Positions 51,591 to 64,000 of a stretch of 64,000 nt of DNA are shown here, piece after piece; position 1 is the stretch's first letter, and each line of letters begins with the position of its first letter. The notes beneath the pieces are model-generated. The model was not told where the DNA came from. It worked only from the letters and a program-made list of their open reading frames with translations, and did no database searches. The position numbers and the translations under genes were made by a program. The stretch is from the NCBI GenBank assembly GCA_964057225.1, contig OZ059898.1:1612001-1676000 (forward strand). The letters are read 5' to 3'. The stretch is from Auanema rhodensis. Taxonomy: Eukaryota; Nematoda; Chromadorea; Rhabditida; Rhabditidae.

Positions 51591-53696
51591 AACATACACT
51601 AATGCATCATTTTTCAAACGATCATAACTAATTTTTGTATTAAGCGTTTCTCAATGTAGTATAGTGCATTCGATGCGGATTTTTAAGCTGCGTCGATCTG
51701 TGTTATCAGATTTGCGCTAGCTTAAAAATGCACCGAGATATCAACTGATATAAGTTCACACTTATATCCTCGATTTTCACCCTGAAGAATTAATTTTTTC
51801 GTTGAATAACATTGTCCATCGTTTTTGCCTTGAAAAAAGGAATCTAAAAACATCTACTTTTTGCTAAATTATTTTGAAATTTTTCGAAAAAATTTTTGTC
51901 AAAATGTTTTTGGAAGCAATGTTGAGTGTACATGGAAACTCAACATACACTAATGCATCATTTTTCAAACGATCATAACTAATTTTTGTATTAAGCGTTT
52001 CTCAATGTAGTATAGTGCATTCGATGCGGATTTTTAAGCTGCGTCGATCTGTGTTATCAGATTTGCGCTAGCTTAAAAATGCACCGAGATATCAACTGAT
52101 ATAAGTTCACACTTATATCCTCGATTTTCACCCTGAAGAATTAATTTTTTCGTTGAATAACATTGTCCATCGTTTTTGCCTTGAAAAAAGGAATCTAAAA
52201 ACATCTACTTTTTGCTAAATTATTTTGAAATTTTTCGAAAAAATTTTTGTCAAAATGTTTTTGGAAGCAATGTTGAGTGTACATGGAAACTCAACATACA
52301 CTAATGCATCATTTTTCAAACGATCATAACTAATTTTTGTATTAAGCGTTTCTCAATGTAGTATAGTGCATTCGATGCGGATTTTTAAGCTGCGTCGATC
52401 TGTGTTATCAGATTTGCGCTAGCTTAAAAATGCACCGAGATATCAACTGATATAAGTTCACACTTATATCCTCGATTTTCACCCTGAAGATTTAATTTTT
52501 TCGTTGAATAACATTGTCCATCGTCTTTGCCTTGAAAAATGGAATCTAAAAACATCTACTTTTTGCTAAATTATTTTGAAATTTTTCGAAAAAATTTTTG
52601 TCAAAATGTTTTTGGAAGCAATGTTGAGTGTACATGGAAACTCAACATACACTAATGCATCATTTTTCAAACGATCATAACTAATTTTTGTATTAAGCGT
52701 TTCTCAATGTAGTATAGTGCATTCGATGCGGATTTTTAAGCTGCGTCGATCTGTGTTATCAGATTTGCGCTAGCTTAAAAATGCACCGAGATATCAACTG
52801 ATATAAGTTCACACTTATATCCTCGATTTTCACCCTGAAGAATTAATTTTTTCGTTGAATAACATTGTCCATCGTTTTTGCCTTGAAAAAAGGAATCTAA
52901 AAACATCTACTTTTTGCTAAATTATTTTGAAATTTTTCGAAAAAATTTTTGTCAAAATGTTTTTGGAAGCAATGTTGAGTGTACATGGAAACTCAACATA
53001 CACTAATGCATCATTTTTCAAACGATCATAACTAATTTTTGTATTAAGCGTTTCTCAATGTAGTATAGTGCATTCGATGCGGATTTTTAAGCTGCGTCGA
53101 TCTGTGTTATCAGATTTGCGCTAGCTTAAAAATGCACCGAGATATCAACTGATATAAGTTCACACTTATATCCTCGATTTTCACCCTGAAGAATTAATTT
53201 TTTCGTTGAATAACATTGTCCATCGTTTTTGCCTTGAAAAAAGGAATCTAAAAACATCTACTTTTTGCTAAATTATTTTGAAATTTTTCGAAAAAATTTT
53301 TGTCAAAATGTTTTTGGAAGCAATGTTGAGTGTACATGGAAACTCAACATACACTAATGCATCATTTTTCAAACGATCATAACTAATTTTTGTATTAAGC
53401 GTTTCTCAATGTAGTATAGTGCATTCGATGCGGATTTTTAAGCTGCGTCGATCTGTGTTATCAGATTTGCGCTAGCTTAAAAATACACCGAGATATCAAC
53501 TGATATAAGTTCACACTTATATCCTCGATTTTCACCCTGAAGAATTAATTTTTTCGTTGAATAACATTGTCCATCGTTTTTGCCTTGAAAAAAGGAATCT
53601 AAAAACATCTACTTTTTGCTAAATTATTTTGAAATTTTTCGAAAAAATTTTTGTCAAAATGTTTTTGGAAGCAATGTTGAGTGTACATGGAAACTC
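49134..53696. repeat. 13-monomer higher-order unit, copy 1 (m141-m153)
   Basis: Unit of 4,563 bp. Order: B t222a; A; D a68g; t94c hybrid; C a68g; B a68g t270c; A; A; A; B; A; A; A g140a. The following 13 copies repeat this order with every mark preserved. I compared diagnostic sites in every copy and saw no difference, but not every base. m140 and m153 differ, which sets the left edge near the start of m141. This is the largest tandem higher-order unit I could resolve. Confidence 0.9.
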
Positions 53697-56600
53697 AACA
53701 TACACTAATGCATCATTTTTCAAACGATCATAACTAATTTTTGTATTAAGCGTTTCTCAATGTAGTATAGTGCATTCGATGCGGATTTTTAAGCTGCGTC
53801 GATCTGTGTTATCAGATTTGCGCTAGCTTAAAAATGCACCGAGATATCAACTGATATAAGTTCACACTTATATCCTCGATTTTCACCCTGAAGATTTAAT
53901 TTTTTCGTTGAATAACAATGTCCATCGTCTTTGCCTTGAAAAATGGAATCTAAAAACATCTACTTTTTGCTAAATTATTTTGAAATTTTTCGAAAAAATT
54001 TTTGTCAAAATGTTTTTGGAAGCAATGTTGAGTGTACATGGAAACTCAACATACACTAATGCATCATTTTTCAAACGATCATAACTAATTTTTGTATTAA
54101 GCGTTTCTCAATGTAGTATAGTGCATTCGATGCGGATTTTTAAGCTGCGTCGATCTGTGTTATCAGATTTGCGCTAGCTTAAAAATGCACCGAGATATCA
54201 ACTGATATAAGTTCACACTTATATCCTCGATTTTCACCCTGAAGAATTAATTTTTTCGTTGAATAACATTGTCCATCGTTTTTGCCTTGAAAAAAGGAAT
54301 CTAAAAACATCTACTTTTTGCTAAATTATTTTGAAATTTTTCGAAAAAATTTTTGTCAAAATGTTTTTGGAAGCAATGTTGAGTGTACATGGAAACTCAA
54401 CATACACTAATGCATCATTTTTCAAACGATCATAACTAATTTTTGTATTAAGCGTTTCTCAATGTGGTATAGTGCATTCGATGCGGATTTTTAAGCTGCG
54501 TCGATCTGTGTTATCAGATTTGCGCTAGCTTAAAAATGCACCGAGATATCAACTGATATAAGTTCACACTTATATCCTCGATTTTCACCCTGAAGAATTA
54601 ATTTTTTCGTTGAATAACATTGTCCATCGTCTTTGCCTTGAAAAAAGGAATCTAAAAACATCTACTTTTTGCTAAATTATTTTGAAATTTTTCGAAAAAA
54701 TTTTTGTCAAAATGTTTTTGGAAGCAATGTTGAGTGTACATGGAAACTCAACATACACTAATGCATCATTTTTCAAACGATCATAACTAATTTTTGTATT
54801 AAGCGTTTCTCAATGTAGTATAGTGCATTCGATGCGGATTTTCAAGCTGCGTCGATCTGTGTTATCAGATTTGCGCTAGCTTAAAAATGCACCGAGATAT
54901 CAACTGATATAAGTTCACACTTATATCCTCGATTTTCACCCTGAAGATTTAATTTTTTCGTTGAATAACATTGTCCATCGTTTTTGCCTTGAAAAAAGGA
55001 ATCTAAAAACATCTACTTTTTGCTAAATTATTTTGAAATTTTTCGAAAAAATTTTTGTCAAAATGTTTTTGGAAGCAATGTTGAGTGTACATGGAAACTC
55101 AACATACACTAATGCATCATTTTTCAAACGATCATAACTAATTTTTGTATTAAGCGTTTCTCAATGTGGTATAGTGCATTCGATGCGGATTTTTAAGCTG
55201 CGTCGATCTGTGTTATCAGATTTGCGCTAGCTTAAAAATGCACCGAGATATCAACTGATATAAGTTCACACTTATATCCTCGATTTTCACCCTGAAGATT
55301 TAATTTTTTCGTTGAATAACATTGTCCATCGTCTTTGCCTTGAAAAATAAAATCTAAAAACATCTACTTTTTGCTAAATTATTTTGAAATTTTTCGAAAA
55401 AATTTTTGTCAAAATGTTTTTGGAAGCAATGTTGAGTGTACATGGAAACTCAACATACACTAATGCATCATTTTTCAAACGATCATAACTAATTTTTGTA
55501 TTAAGCGTTTCTCAATGTGGTATAGTGCATTCGATGCGGATTTTTAAGCTGCGTCGATCTGTGTTATCAGATTTGCGCTAGCTTAAAAATGCACCGAGAT
55601 ATCAACTGATATAAGTTCACACTTATATCCTCGATTTTCACCCTGAAGATTTAATTTTTTCGTTGAATAACATTGTCCATCGTCTTTGCCTTGAAAAATG
55701 GAATCTAAAAACATCTACTTCTTGCTAAATTATTTTGAAATTTTTCGAAAAAATTTTTGTCAAAATGTTTTTGGAAGCAATGTTGAGTGTACATGGAAAC
55801 TCAACATACACTAATGCATCATTTTTCAAACGATCATAACTAATTTTTGTATTAAGCGTTTCTCAATGTAGTATAGTGCATTCGATGCGGATTTTTAAGC
55901 TGCGTCGATCTGTGTTATCAGATTTGCGCTAGCTTAAAAATGCACCGAGATATCAACTGATATAAGTTCACACTTATATCCTCGATTTTCACCCTGAAGA
56001 ATTAATTTTTTCGTTGAATAACATTGTCCATCGTTTTTGCCTTGAAAAAAGGAATCTAAAAACATCTACTTTTTGCTAAATTATTTTGAAATTTTTCGAA
56101 AAAATTTTTGTCAAAATGTTTTTGGAAGCAATGTTGAGTGTACATGGAAACTCAACATACACTAATGCATCATTTTTCAAACGATCATAACTAATTTTTG
56201 TATTAAGCGTTTCTCAATGTAGTATAGTGCATTCGATGCGGATTTTTAAGCTGCGTCGATCTGTGTTATCAGATTTGCGCTAGCTTAAAAATGCACCGAG
56301 ATATCAACTGATATAAGTTCACACTTATATCCTCGATTTTCACCCTGAAGAATTAATTTTTTCGTTGAATAACATTGTCCATCGTTTTTGCCTTGAAAAA
56401 AGGAATCTAAAAACATCTACTTTTTGCTAAATTATTTTGAAATTTTTCGAAAAAATTTTTGTCAAAATGTTTTTGGAAGCAATGTTGAGTGTACATGGAA
56501 ACTCAACATACACTAATGCATCATTTTTCAAACGATCATAACTAATTTTTGTATTAAGCGTTTCTCAATGTAGTATAGTGCATTCGATGCGGATTTTTAA

Positions 56601-58259
56601 GCTGCGTCGATCTGTGTTATCAGATTTGCGCTAGCTTAAAAATGCACCGAGATATCAACTGATATAAGTTCACACTTATATCCTCGATTTTCACCCTGAA
56701 GAATTAATTTTTTCGTTGAATAACATTGTCCATCGTTTTTGCCTTGAAAAAAGGAATCTAAAAACATCTACTTTTTGCTAAATTATTTTGAAATTTTTCG
56801 AAAAAATTTTTGTCAAAATGTTTTTGGAAGCAATGTTGAGTGTACATGGAAACTCAACATACACTAATGCATCATTTTTCAAACGATCATAACTAATTTT
56901 TGTATTAAGCGTTTCTCAATGTAGTATAGTGCATTCGATGCGGATTTTTAAGCTGCGTCGATCTGTGTTATCAGATTTGCGCTAGCTTAAAAATGCACCG
57001 AGATATCAACTGATATAAGTTCACACTTATATCCTCGATTTTCACCCTGAAGATTTAATTTTTTCGTTGAATAACATTGTCCATCGTCTTTGCCTTGAAA
57101 AATGGAATCTAAAAACATCTACTTTTTGCTAAATTATTTTGAAATTTTTCGAAAAAATTTTTGTCAAAATGTTTTTGGAAGCAATGTTGAGTGTACATGG
57201 AAACTCAACATACACTAATGCATCATTTTTCAAACGATCATAACTAATTTTTGTATTAAGCGTTTCTCAATGTAGTATAGTGCATTCGATGCGGATTTTT
57301 AAGCTGCGTCGATCTGTGTTATCAGATTTGCGCTAGCTTAAAAATGCACCGAGATATCAACTGATATAAGTTCACACTTATATCCTCGATTTTCACCCTG
57401 AAGAATTAATTTTTTCGTTGAATAACATTGTCCATCGTTTTTGCCTTGAAAAAAGGAATCTAAAAACATCTACTTTTTGCTAAATTATTTTGAAATTTTT
57501 CGAAAAAATTTTTGTCAAAATGTTTTTGGAAGCAATGTTGAGTGTACATGGAAACTCAACATACACTAATGCATCATTTTTCAAACGATCATAACTAATT
57601 TTTGTATTAAGCGTTTCTCAATGTAGTATAGTGCATTCGATGCGGATTTTTAAGCTGCGTCGATCTGTGTTATCAGATTTGCGCTAGCTTAAAAATGCAC
57701 CGAGATATCAACTGATATAAGTTCACACTTATATCCTCGATTTTCACCCTGAAGAATTAATTTTTTCGTTGAATAACATTGTCCATCGTTTTTGCCTTGA
57801 AAAAAGGAATCTAAAAACATCTACTTTTTGCTAAATTATTTTGAAATTTTTCGAAAAAATTTTTGTCAAAATGTTTTTGGAAGCAATGTTGAGTGTACAT
57901 GGAAACTCAACATACACTAATGCATCATTTTTCAAACGATCATAACTAATTTTTGTATTAAGCGTTTCTCAATGTAGTATAGTGCATTCGATGCGGATTT
58001 TTAAGCTGCGTCGATCTGTGTTATCAGATTTGCGCTAGCTTAAAAATACACCGAGATATCAACTGATATAAGTTCACACTTATATCCTCGATTTTCACCC
58101 TGAAGAATTAATTTTTTCGTTGAATAACATTGTCCATCGTTTTTGCCTTGAAAAAAGGAATCTAAAAACATCTACTTTTTGCTAAATTATTTTGAAATTT
58201 TTCGAAAAAATTTTTGTCAAAATGTTTTTGGAAGCAATGTTGAGTGTACATGGAAACTC
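53697..58259. repeat. 13-monomer higher-order unit, copy 2 (m154-m166)
   Basis: Repeats 49134-53696 in order and marks (t222a near 53917, a68g in m156, m158 and m159, t94c in m157, t270c in m159, g140a near 58048). The next copy, m167, is type A with t303a and not the expected t222a B copy, so the tandem series stops after two. The last copy also begins the haplotype shared with 1.4-2.8 kb. Confidence 0.9.
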
Positions 58260-59312
58260 AACATACACTAATGCATCATTTTTCAAACGATCATAACTAA
58301 TTTTTGTATTAAGCGTTTCTCAATGTAGTATAGTGCATTCGATGCGGATTTTTAAGCTGCGTCGATCTGTGTTATCAGATTTGCGCTAGCTTAAAAATGC
58401 ACCGAGATATCAACTGATATAAGTTCACACTTATATCCTCGATTTTCACCCTGAAGAATTAATTTTTTCGTTGAATAACATTGTCCATCGTTTTTGCCTT
58501 GAAAAAAGGAATCTAAAAACATCTACTTTTTGCTAAATTATTTTGAAATTTTTCGAAAAAAATTTTGTCAAAATGTTTTTGGAAGCAATGTTGAGTGTAC
58601 ATGGAAACTCAACATACACTAATGCATCATTTTTCAAACGATCATAACTAATTTTTGTATTAAGCGTTTCTCAATGTAGTATAGTGCATTCGATGTGGAT
58701 TTTTAAGCTGCGTCGATCTGTGTTATCAGATTTGCGCTAGCTTAAAAATGCACCGAGATATCAACTGATATAAGTTCACACTTATATCCTCGATTTTCAC
58801 CCTGAAGAATTAATTTTTTCGTTGAATAACATTGTCCATCGTTTTTGCCTTGAAAAAATGAATCTAAAAACATCTACTTTTTGCTAAATTATTCTGAAAT
58901 TTTTCGAAAAAATTTTTGTCAAAATGTTTTTGGAAGCAATGTTGAGTGTACATGGAAACTCAACATACACTAATGCATCATTTTTCAAACGATCATAACT
59001 AATTTTTGTATTAAGCGTTTCTCAATGTAGTATAGTGCATTCGATGCGGATTTTTAAGCTGCGTCGATCTGTGTTATCAGATTTGCGCTAGCTTAAAAAT
59101 GCACCGAGATATCAACTGATATAAGTTCACACTTATATCCTCGATTTTCACCCTGAAGATTTAATTTTTTCGTTGAATAACATTGTCCATCGTCTTTGCC
59201 TTGAAAAATGGAATCTAAAAACATCTACTTTTTGCTAAATTATTTTGAAATTTTTCGAAAAAATTTTTGTCAAAATGTTTTTGGAAGCAATGTTGAGTGT
59301 ACATGGATACTC
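57909..59312. repeat. Four-copy haplotype m166-m169, distant match of m5-m8
   Basis: g140a; t303a; c86t with g249t and t284c; a347t, in that order, exactly as at 1405-2808. The offset of the c86t mark is 56,504 bp, which equals 161 monomers minus the 7 deleted bases. No other place in the window has c86t, g249t or a347t. Confidence 0.88.
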
Positions 59313-61067
59313 AACATACACTAATGCATCATTTTTCAAACGATCATAACTAATTTTTGTATTAAGCGTTTCTCAATGTAGTATAGTGCATTCGATGCGG
59401 ATTTTTAAGCTGCGTCGATCTGTGTTATCAGATTTGCGCTAGCTTAAAAATGCACCGAGATATCAACTGATATAAGTTCACACTTATATCCTCGATTTTC
59501 ACCCTGAAGAATTAATTTTTTCGTTGAATAACATTGTCCATCGTTTTTGCCTTGAAAAAAGGAATCTAAAAACATCTACTTTTTGCTAAATTATTTTGAA
59601 ATTTTTCGAAAAAATTTTTGTCAAAATGTTTTTGGAAGCAATGTTGAGTGTACATGGAAACTCAACATACACTAATGCATCATTTTTCAAACGATCATAA
59701 CTAATTTTTGTATTAAGCGTTTCTCAATGTAGTATAGTGCATTCGATGCGGATTTTTAAGCTGCGTCGATCTGTGTTATCAGATTTGCGCTAGCTTAAAA
59801 ATGCACCGAGATATCAACTGATATAAGTTCACACTTATATCCTCGATTTTCACCCTGAAGATTTAATTTTTTCGTTGAATAACATTGTCCATCGTCTTTG
59901 CCTTGAAAAATGGAATCTAAAAACATCTACTTTTTGCTAAATTATTTTGAAATTTTTCGAAAAAATTTTTGTCAAAATGTTTTTGGAAGCAATGTTGAGT
60001 GTACATGGAAACTCAACATACACTAATGCATCATTTTTCAAACGATCATAACTAATTTTTGTATTAAGCGTTTCTCAATGTAGTATAGTGCATTCGATGC
60101 GGATTTTTAAGCTGCGTCGATCTGTGTTATCAGATTTGCGCTAGCTTAAAAATGCACCGAGATATCAACTGATATAAGTTCACACTTATATCCTCGATTT
60201 TCACCCTGAAGAATTAATTTTTTCGTTGAATAACATTGTCCATCGTTTTTGCCTTAAAAAAAGGAATCTAAAAACATCTACTTTTTGCTAAATTATTTTG
60301 AAATTTTTCGAAAAAATTTTTGTCAAAATGTTTTTGGAACCAATGTTGAGTGTACATGGAAACTCAACATACACTAATGCATCATTTTTCAAACGATCAT
60401 AACTAATTTTTGTATTAAGCGTTTCTCAATGTAGTATAGTGCATTCGATGCGGATTTTTAAGCTGCGTCGATCTGTGTTATCAGATTTGCGCTAGCTTAA
60501 AAATGCACCGAGATATCAACTGATATAAGTTCACACTTATATCCTCGATTTTCACCCTGAAGATTTAATTTTTTCGTTGAATAACATTGTCCATCGTCTT
60601 TGCCTTGAAAAATGGAATCTAAAAACATCTACTTTTTGCTAAATTATTTTGAAATTTTTCGAAAAAATTTTTGTCAAAATGTTTTTGGAAGCAATGTTGA
60701 GTGTACATGGAAACTCAACATACACTAATGCATCATTTTTCAAACGATCATAACTAATTTTTGTATTAAGCGTTTCTCAATGTAGTATAGTGCATTCGAT
60801 GCGGATTTTTAAGCTGCGTCGATCTGTGTTATCAGATTTGCGCTAGCTTAAAAATGCACCGAGATATCAACTGATATAAGTTCACACTTATATCCTCGAT
60901 TTTCACCCTGAAGAATAAATTTTTTCGTTGAATAACATTGTCCATCGTCTTTGCCTTGAAAAAAAAAATCTAAAAACATCTACTTTTTGCTAAATTATTT
61001 TGAAATTTTTCGAAAAAATTTTTGTCAAAATGTTTTTGGAAGCAATGTTGAGTGTACATGGAAACTC
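59313..61067. repeat. Copies m170-m174
   Basis: A; B; A with g242a and g326c; B; then m174 with t201a and an unbroken run of ten A at about 243-252 (both G of 249-250 replaced). g326c was seen once before (m78) and recurs in m177 and m181. Confidence 0.75.
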
Positions 61068-63875
61068 AACATACACTAATGCATCATTTTTCAAACGATC
61101 ATAACTAATTTTTGTATTAAGCGTTTCTCAATGTAGTATAGTGCATTCGATGCGGATTTTTAAGCTGCGTCGATCTGTGTTATCAGATTTGCGCTAGCTT
61201 AAAAATGCACCGAGATATCAACTGATATAAGTTCACACTTATATCCTCGATTTTCACCCTGAAGAATAAATTTTTTCGTTGAATAACATTGTCCATCGTC
61301 TTTGCCTTGAAAAATGGAATCTAAAAACATCTACTTTTTGCTAAATTATTTTGAAATTTTTCGAAAAAATTTTTGTCAAAATGTTTTTGGAAGCAATGTT
61401 GAGTGTACATGGAAACTCAACATACACTAATGCATCATTTTTCAAACGATCATAACTAATTTTTGTATTAAGCGTTTCTCAATGTAGTATAGTGCATTCG
61501 ATGCGGATTTTTAAGCTGCGTCGATCTGTGTTATCAGATTTGCGCTAGCTTAAAAATGCACCGAGATATCAACTGATATAAGTTCACACTTATATCCTCG
61601 ATTTTCACCCTGAAGAATAAATTTTTTCGTTGAATAACATTGTCCATCGTCTTTGCCTTGAAAAAAGAAATCTAAAAACATCTACTTTTTGCTAAATTAT
61701 TTTGAAATTTTTCGAAAAAATTTTTGTCAAAATGTTTTTGGAAGCAATGTTGAGTGTACATGGAAACTCAACATACACTAATGCATCATTTTTCAAACGA
61801 TCATAACTAATTTTTGTATTAAGCGTTTCTCAATGTAGTATAGTGCATTCGATGCGGATTTTTAAGCTGCGTCGATCTGTGTTATCAGATTTGCGCTAGC
61901 TTAAAAATGCACCGAGATATCAACTGATATAAGTTCACACTTATATCCTCGATTTTCACCCTGAAGAATTAATTTTTTCGTTGAATAACATTGTCCATCG
62001 TTTTTGCCTTGAAAAAAGGAATCTAAAAACATCTACTTTTTGCTAAATTATTTTGAAATTTTTCGAAAAAATTTTTGTCAAAATGTTTTTGGAACCAATG
62101 TTGAGTGTACATGGAAACTCAACATACACTAATGCATCATTTTTCAAACGATCATAACTAATTTTTGTATTAAGCGTTTCTCAATGTAGTATAGTGCATT
62201 CGATGCGGATTTTTAAGCTGCGTCGATCTGTGTTATCAGATTTGCGCTAGCTTAAAAATGCACCGAGATATCAACTGATATAAGTTCACACTTATATCCT
62301 CGATTTTCACCCTGAAGAATTAATTTTTTCGTTGAATAACATTGTCCATCGTTTTTGCCTTGAAAAAAGGAATCTAAAAACATCTACTTTTTGCTAAATT
62401 ATTTTGAAATTTTTCGAAAAAATTTTTGTCAAAATGTTTTTGGAAGCAATGTTGAGTGTACATGGAAACTCAACATACACTAATGCATCATTTTTCAAAC
62501 GATCATAACTAATTTTTGTATTAAGCGTTTCTCAATGTAGTATAGTGCATTCGATGCGGATTTTTAAGCTGCGTCGATCTGTGTTATCAGATTTGCGCTA
62601 GCTTAAAAATGCACCGAGATATCAACTGATATAAGTTCACACTTATATCCTCGATTTTCACCCTGAAGAATAAATTTTTTCGTTGAATAACATTGTCCAT
62701 CGTCTTTGCCTTGAAAAATGGAATCTAAAAACATCTACTTTTTGCTAAATTATTTTGAAATTTTTCGAAAAAATTTTTGTCAAAATGTTTTTGGAAGCAA
62801 TGTTGAGTGTACATGGAAACTCAACATACACTAATGCATCATTTTTCAAACGATCATAACTAATTTTTGTATTAAGCGTTTCTCAATGTAGTATAGTGCA
62901 TTCGATGCGGATTTTTAAGCTGCGTCGATCTGTGTTATCAGATTTGCGCTAGCTTAAAAATGCACCGAGATATCAACTGATATAAGTTCACACTTATATC
63001 CTCGATTTTCACCCTGAAGAATAAATTTTTTCGTTGAATAACATTGTCCATCGTCTTTGCCTTGAAAAAAGAAATCTAAAAACATCTACTTTTTGCTAAA
63101 TTATTTTGAAATTTTTCGAAAAAATTTTTGTCAAAATGTTTTTGGAAGCAATGTTGAGTGTACATGGAAACTCAACATACACTAATGCATCATTTTTCAA
63201 ACGATCATAACTAATTTTTGTATTAAGCGTTTCTCAATGTAGTATAGTGCATTCGATGCGGATTTTTAAGCTGCGTCGATCTGTGTTATCAGATTTGCGC
63301 TAGCTTAAAAATGCACCGAGATATCAACTGATATAAGTTCACACTTATATCCTCGATTTTCACCCTGAAGAATTAATTTTTTCGTTGAATAACATTGTCC
63401 ATCGTTTTTGCCTTGAAAAAAGGAATCTAAAAACATCTACTTTTTGCTAAATTATTTTGAAATTTTTCGAAAAAATTTTTGTCAAAATGTTTTTGGAACC
63501 AATGTTGAGTGTACATGGAAACTCAACATACACTAATGCATCATTTTTCAAACGATCATAACTAATTTTTGTATTAAGCGTTTCTCAATGTAGTATAGTG
63601 CATTCGATGCGGATTTTTAAGCTGCGTCGATCTGTGTTATCAGATTTGCGCTAGCTTAAAAATGCACCGAGATATCAACTGATATAAGTTCACACTTATA
63701 TCCTCGATTTTCACCCTGAAGAATTAATTTTTTCGTTGAATAACATTGTCCATCGTTTTTGCCTTGAAAAATGGAATCTAAAAACATCTACTTTTTGCTA
63801 AATTATTTTGAAATTTTTCGAAAAAATTTTTGTCAAAATGTTTTTGGAAGCAATGTTGAGTGTACATGGAAACTC
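61068..63875. repeat. Four-monomer higher-order repeat, two copies (m175-m178, m179-m182)
   Basis: The 1,404-bp unit is: t201a with t248; t201a with g250a; A with g326c; A. It occurs at 61068-62471 and 62472-63875. The last copy differs at a248t (near 63772), making m182 an A/B hybrid. t201a links these copies to the divergent stretch at 36.8-38.3 kb. Confidence 0.85.
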
Positions 63876-64000
63876 AACATACACTAATGCATCATTTTTC
63901 AAACGATCATAACTAATTTTTGTATTAAGCGTTTCTCAATGTAGTATAGTGCATTCGATGCGGATTTTTAAGCTGCGTCGATCTGTGTTATCAGATTTGC
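63876..64000. repeat. Partial copy m183 cut by the window end
   Basis: The first 125 bases of a further monomer, identical to the consensus over this length. The array therefore continues beyond the window. Confidence 0.95.

Larger units (their letters stand above)
1..64000. repeat. Satellite DNA array, 351-bp monomer, about 182.4 copies
   Basis: The same 351-bp unit repeats head to tail from the first to the last base. Copy starts fall at 1, 352, 703 and so on up to 63876. The only length changes are five small deletions: 2 bp in m48, 1 bp each in m91, m99 and m102, and 2 bp in m104. They total 7 bp and account exactly for the final phase. Copies differ from one another at only a few positions each. 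No unrelated sequence, inversion or transposon interrupts the array. Every reading frame is closed: forward frames hit stops within the first 40 bases of the unit and reverse frames within about 100. Because 351 is divisible by 3, these stops recur in every copy. This is the signature of eukaryotic heterochromatic satellite DNA. Which chromosome region it comes from cannot be told from the sequence. Confidence 0.98.

Noticed and set aside
1-64000. CRISPR array or other spaced prokaryotic repeat
   Set aside because: The repeated unit is 351 bp and copies abut directly. There are no unique spacers and no cas-like genes.
1-64000. Protein-coding genes or tandem coding repeats
   Set aside because: All six frames have stops in each monomer. 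The longest open runs found are about 45 codons or fewer, and they recur identically in every copy as a by-product of repetition.
1-64000. Transposon or LTR tandem array
   Set aside because: No terminal repeats around a coding body, no transposase or reverse transcriptase frames and no target-site duplications. The unit is a simple monomer.
1-64000. Ribosomal DNA, tRNA or histone tandem clusters
   Set aside because: The unit is too short and AT-rich, with none of the conserved rRNA, tRNA box A/B or histone coding signals.

Overview
The whole 64,000-base window is one uninterrupted tandem array of a 351-bp satellite DNA monomer. I count 182 complete head-to-tail copies (1-63875) and a 125-base start of copy 183 (63876-64000). 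All copies run in the same direction and no other sequence lies between them. The arithmetic closes exactly: 177 copies are 351 bp, three are 350 bp and two are 349 bp. There are no genes, RNA genes, transposons, CRISPR arrays or single-copy sequence. Neither array edge is inside the window. Below, m1 to m183 are copy numbers, and 'position' means position within the monomer, counted from the first base of the window.

The monomer is about 69% A+T by hand count. It has 12 CpG sites, about 1.4 times expectation, so it shows no sign of methylation-driven CpG loss. Every one of the six reading frames meets a stop in each copy. It holds three inverted repeats (89-139, 157-178, and 329 to 5 of the next copy), a 12-bp palindrome (290-301) and a dense A/T-tract zone (243-321). 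Long homogeneous arrays with a roughly dinucleosomal period are typical of eukaryotic (peri)centromeric heterochromatin. The length, base composition and intact CpGs point most readily to an insect. The unit reminds me of the ~360-bp 1.688 family of Drosophila, but I could not align it and do not name a species.

Linked variants at positions 199, 233 and 248-250 split the copies into types. A has a199/t233/a248 (about 64 copies). B has t199/c233/t248 (about 58). C is B with 249-250 changed from gg to aa (about 14). The remaining 46 or so are mixed, mainly 'D' (A with c233) and hybrids. Rarer private variants act as barcodes and reveal higher-order structure.

Region by region: 0-6 kb holds a four-copy block repeated at a 13-copy distance. 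9.8-13.3 kb is a 5-mer twice; 15.4-17.5 kb a 3-mer twice; 17.2-18.6 kb a 2-mer twice. 18.6-27.4 kb is type-A-rich with a 5-mer twice. 27.4-30.2 kb is a type-C 4-mer twice. 31.6-36.5 kb holds 3-4-copy blocks marked by a shared 1-bp deletion. 36.8-39.0 kb is the most divergent stretch. 40-51.6 kb has overlapping duplications at 20- and 14-copy distances. 49.1-58.3 kb is a 13-copy higher-order unit (4,563 bp) present twice in tandem. 61.1-63.9 kb is a 4-mer twice. A four-copy haplotype at 1.4-2.8 kb reappears at 57.9-59.3 kb, about 56.5 kb away. Together these record repeated unequal exchange and conversion at many scales. All comparisons were made by eye, at diagnostic sites and not base by base throughout.
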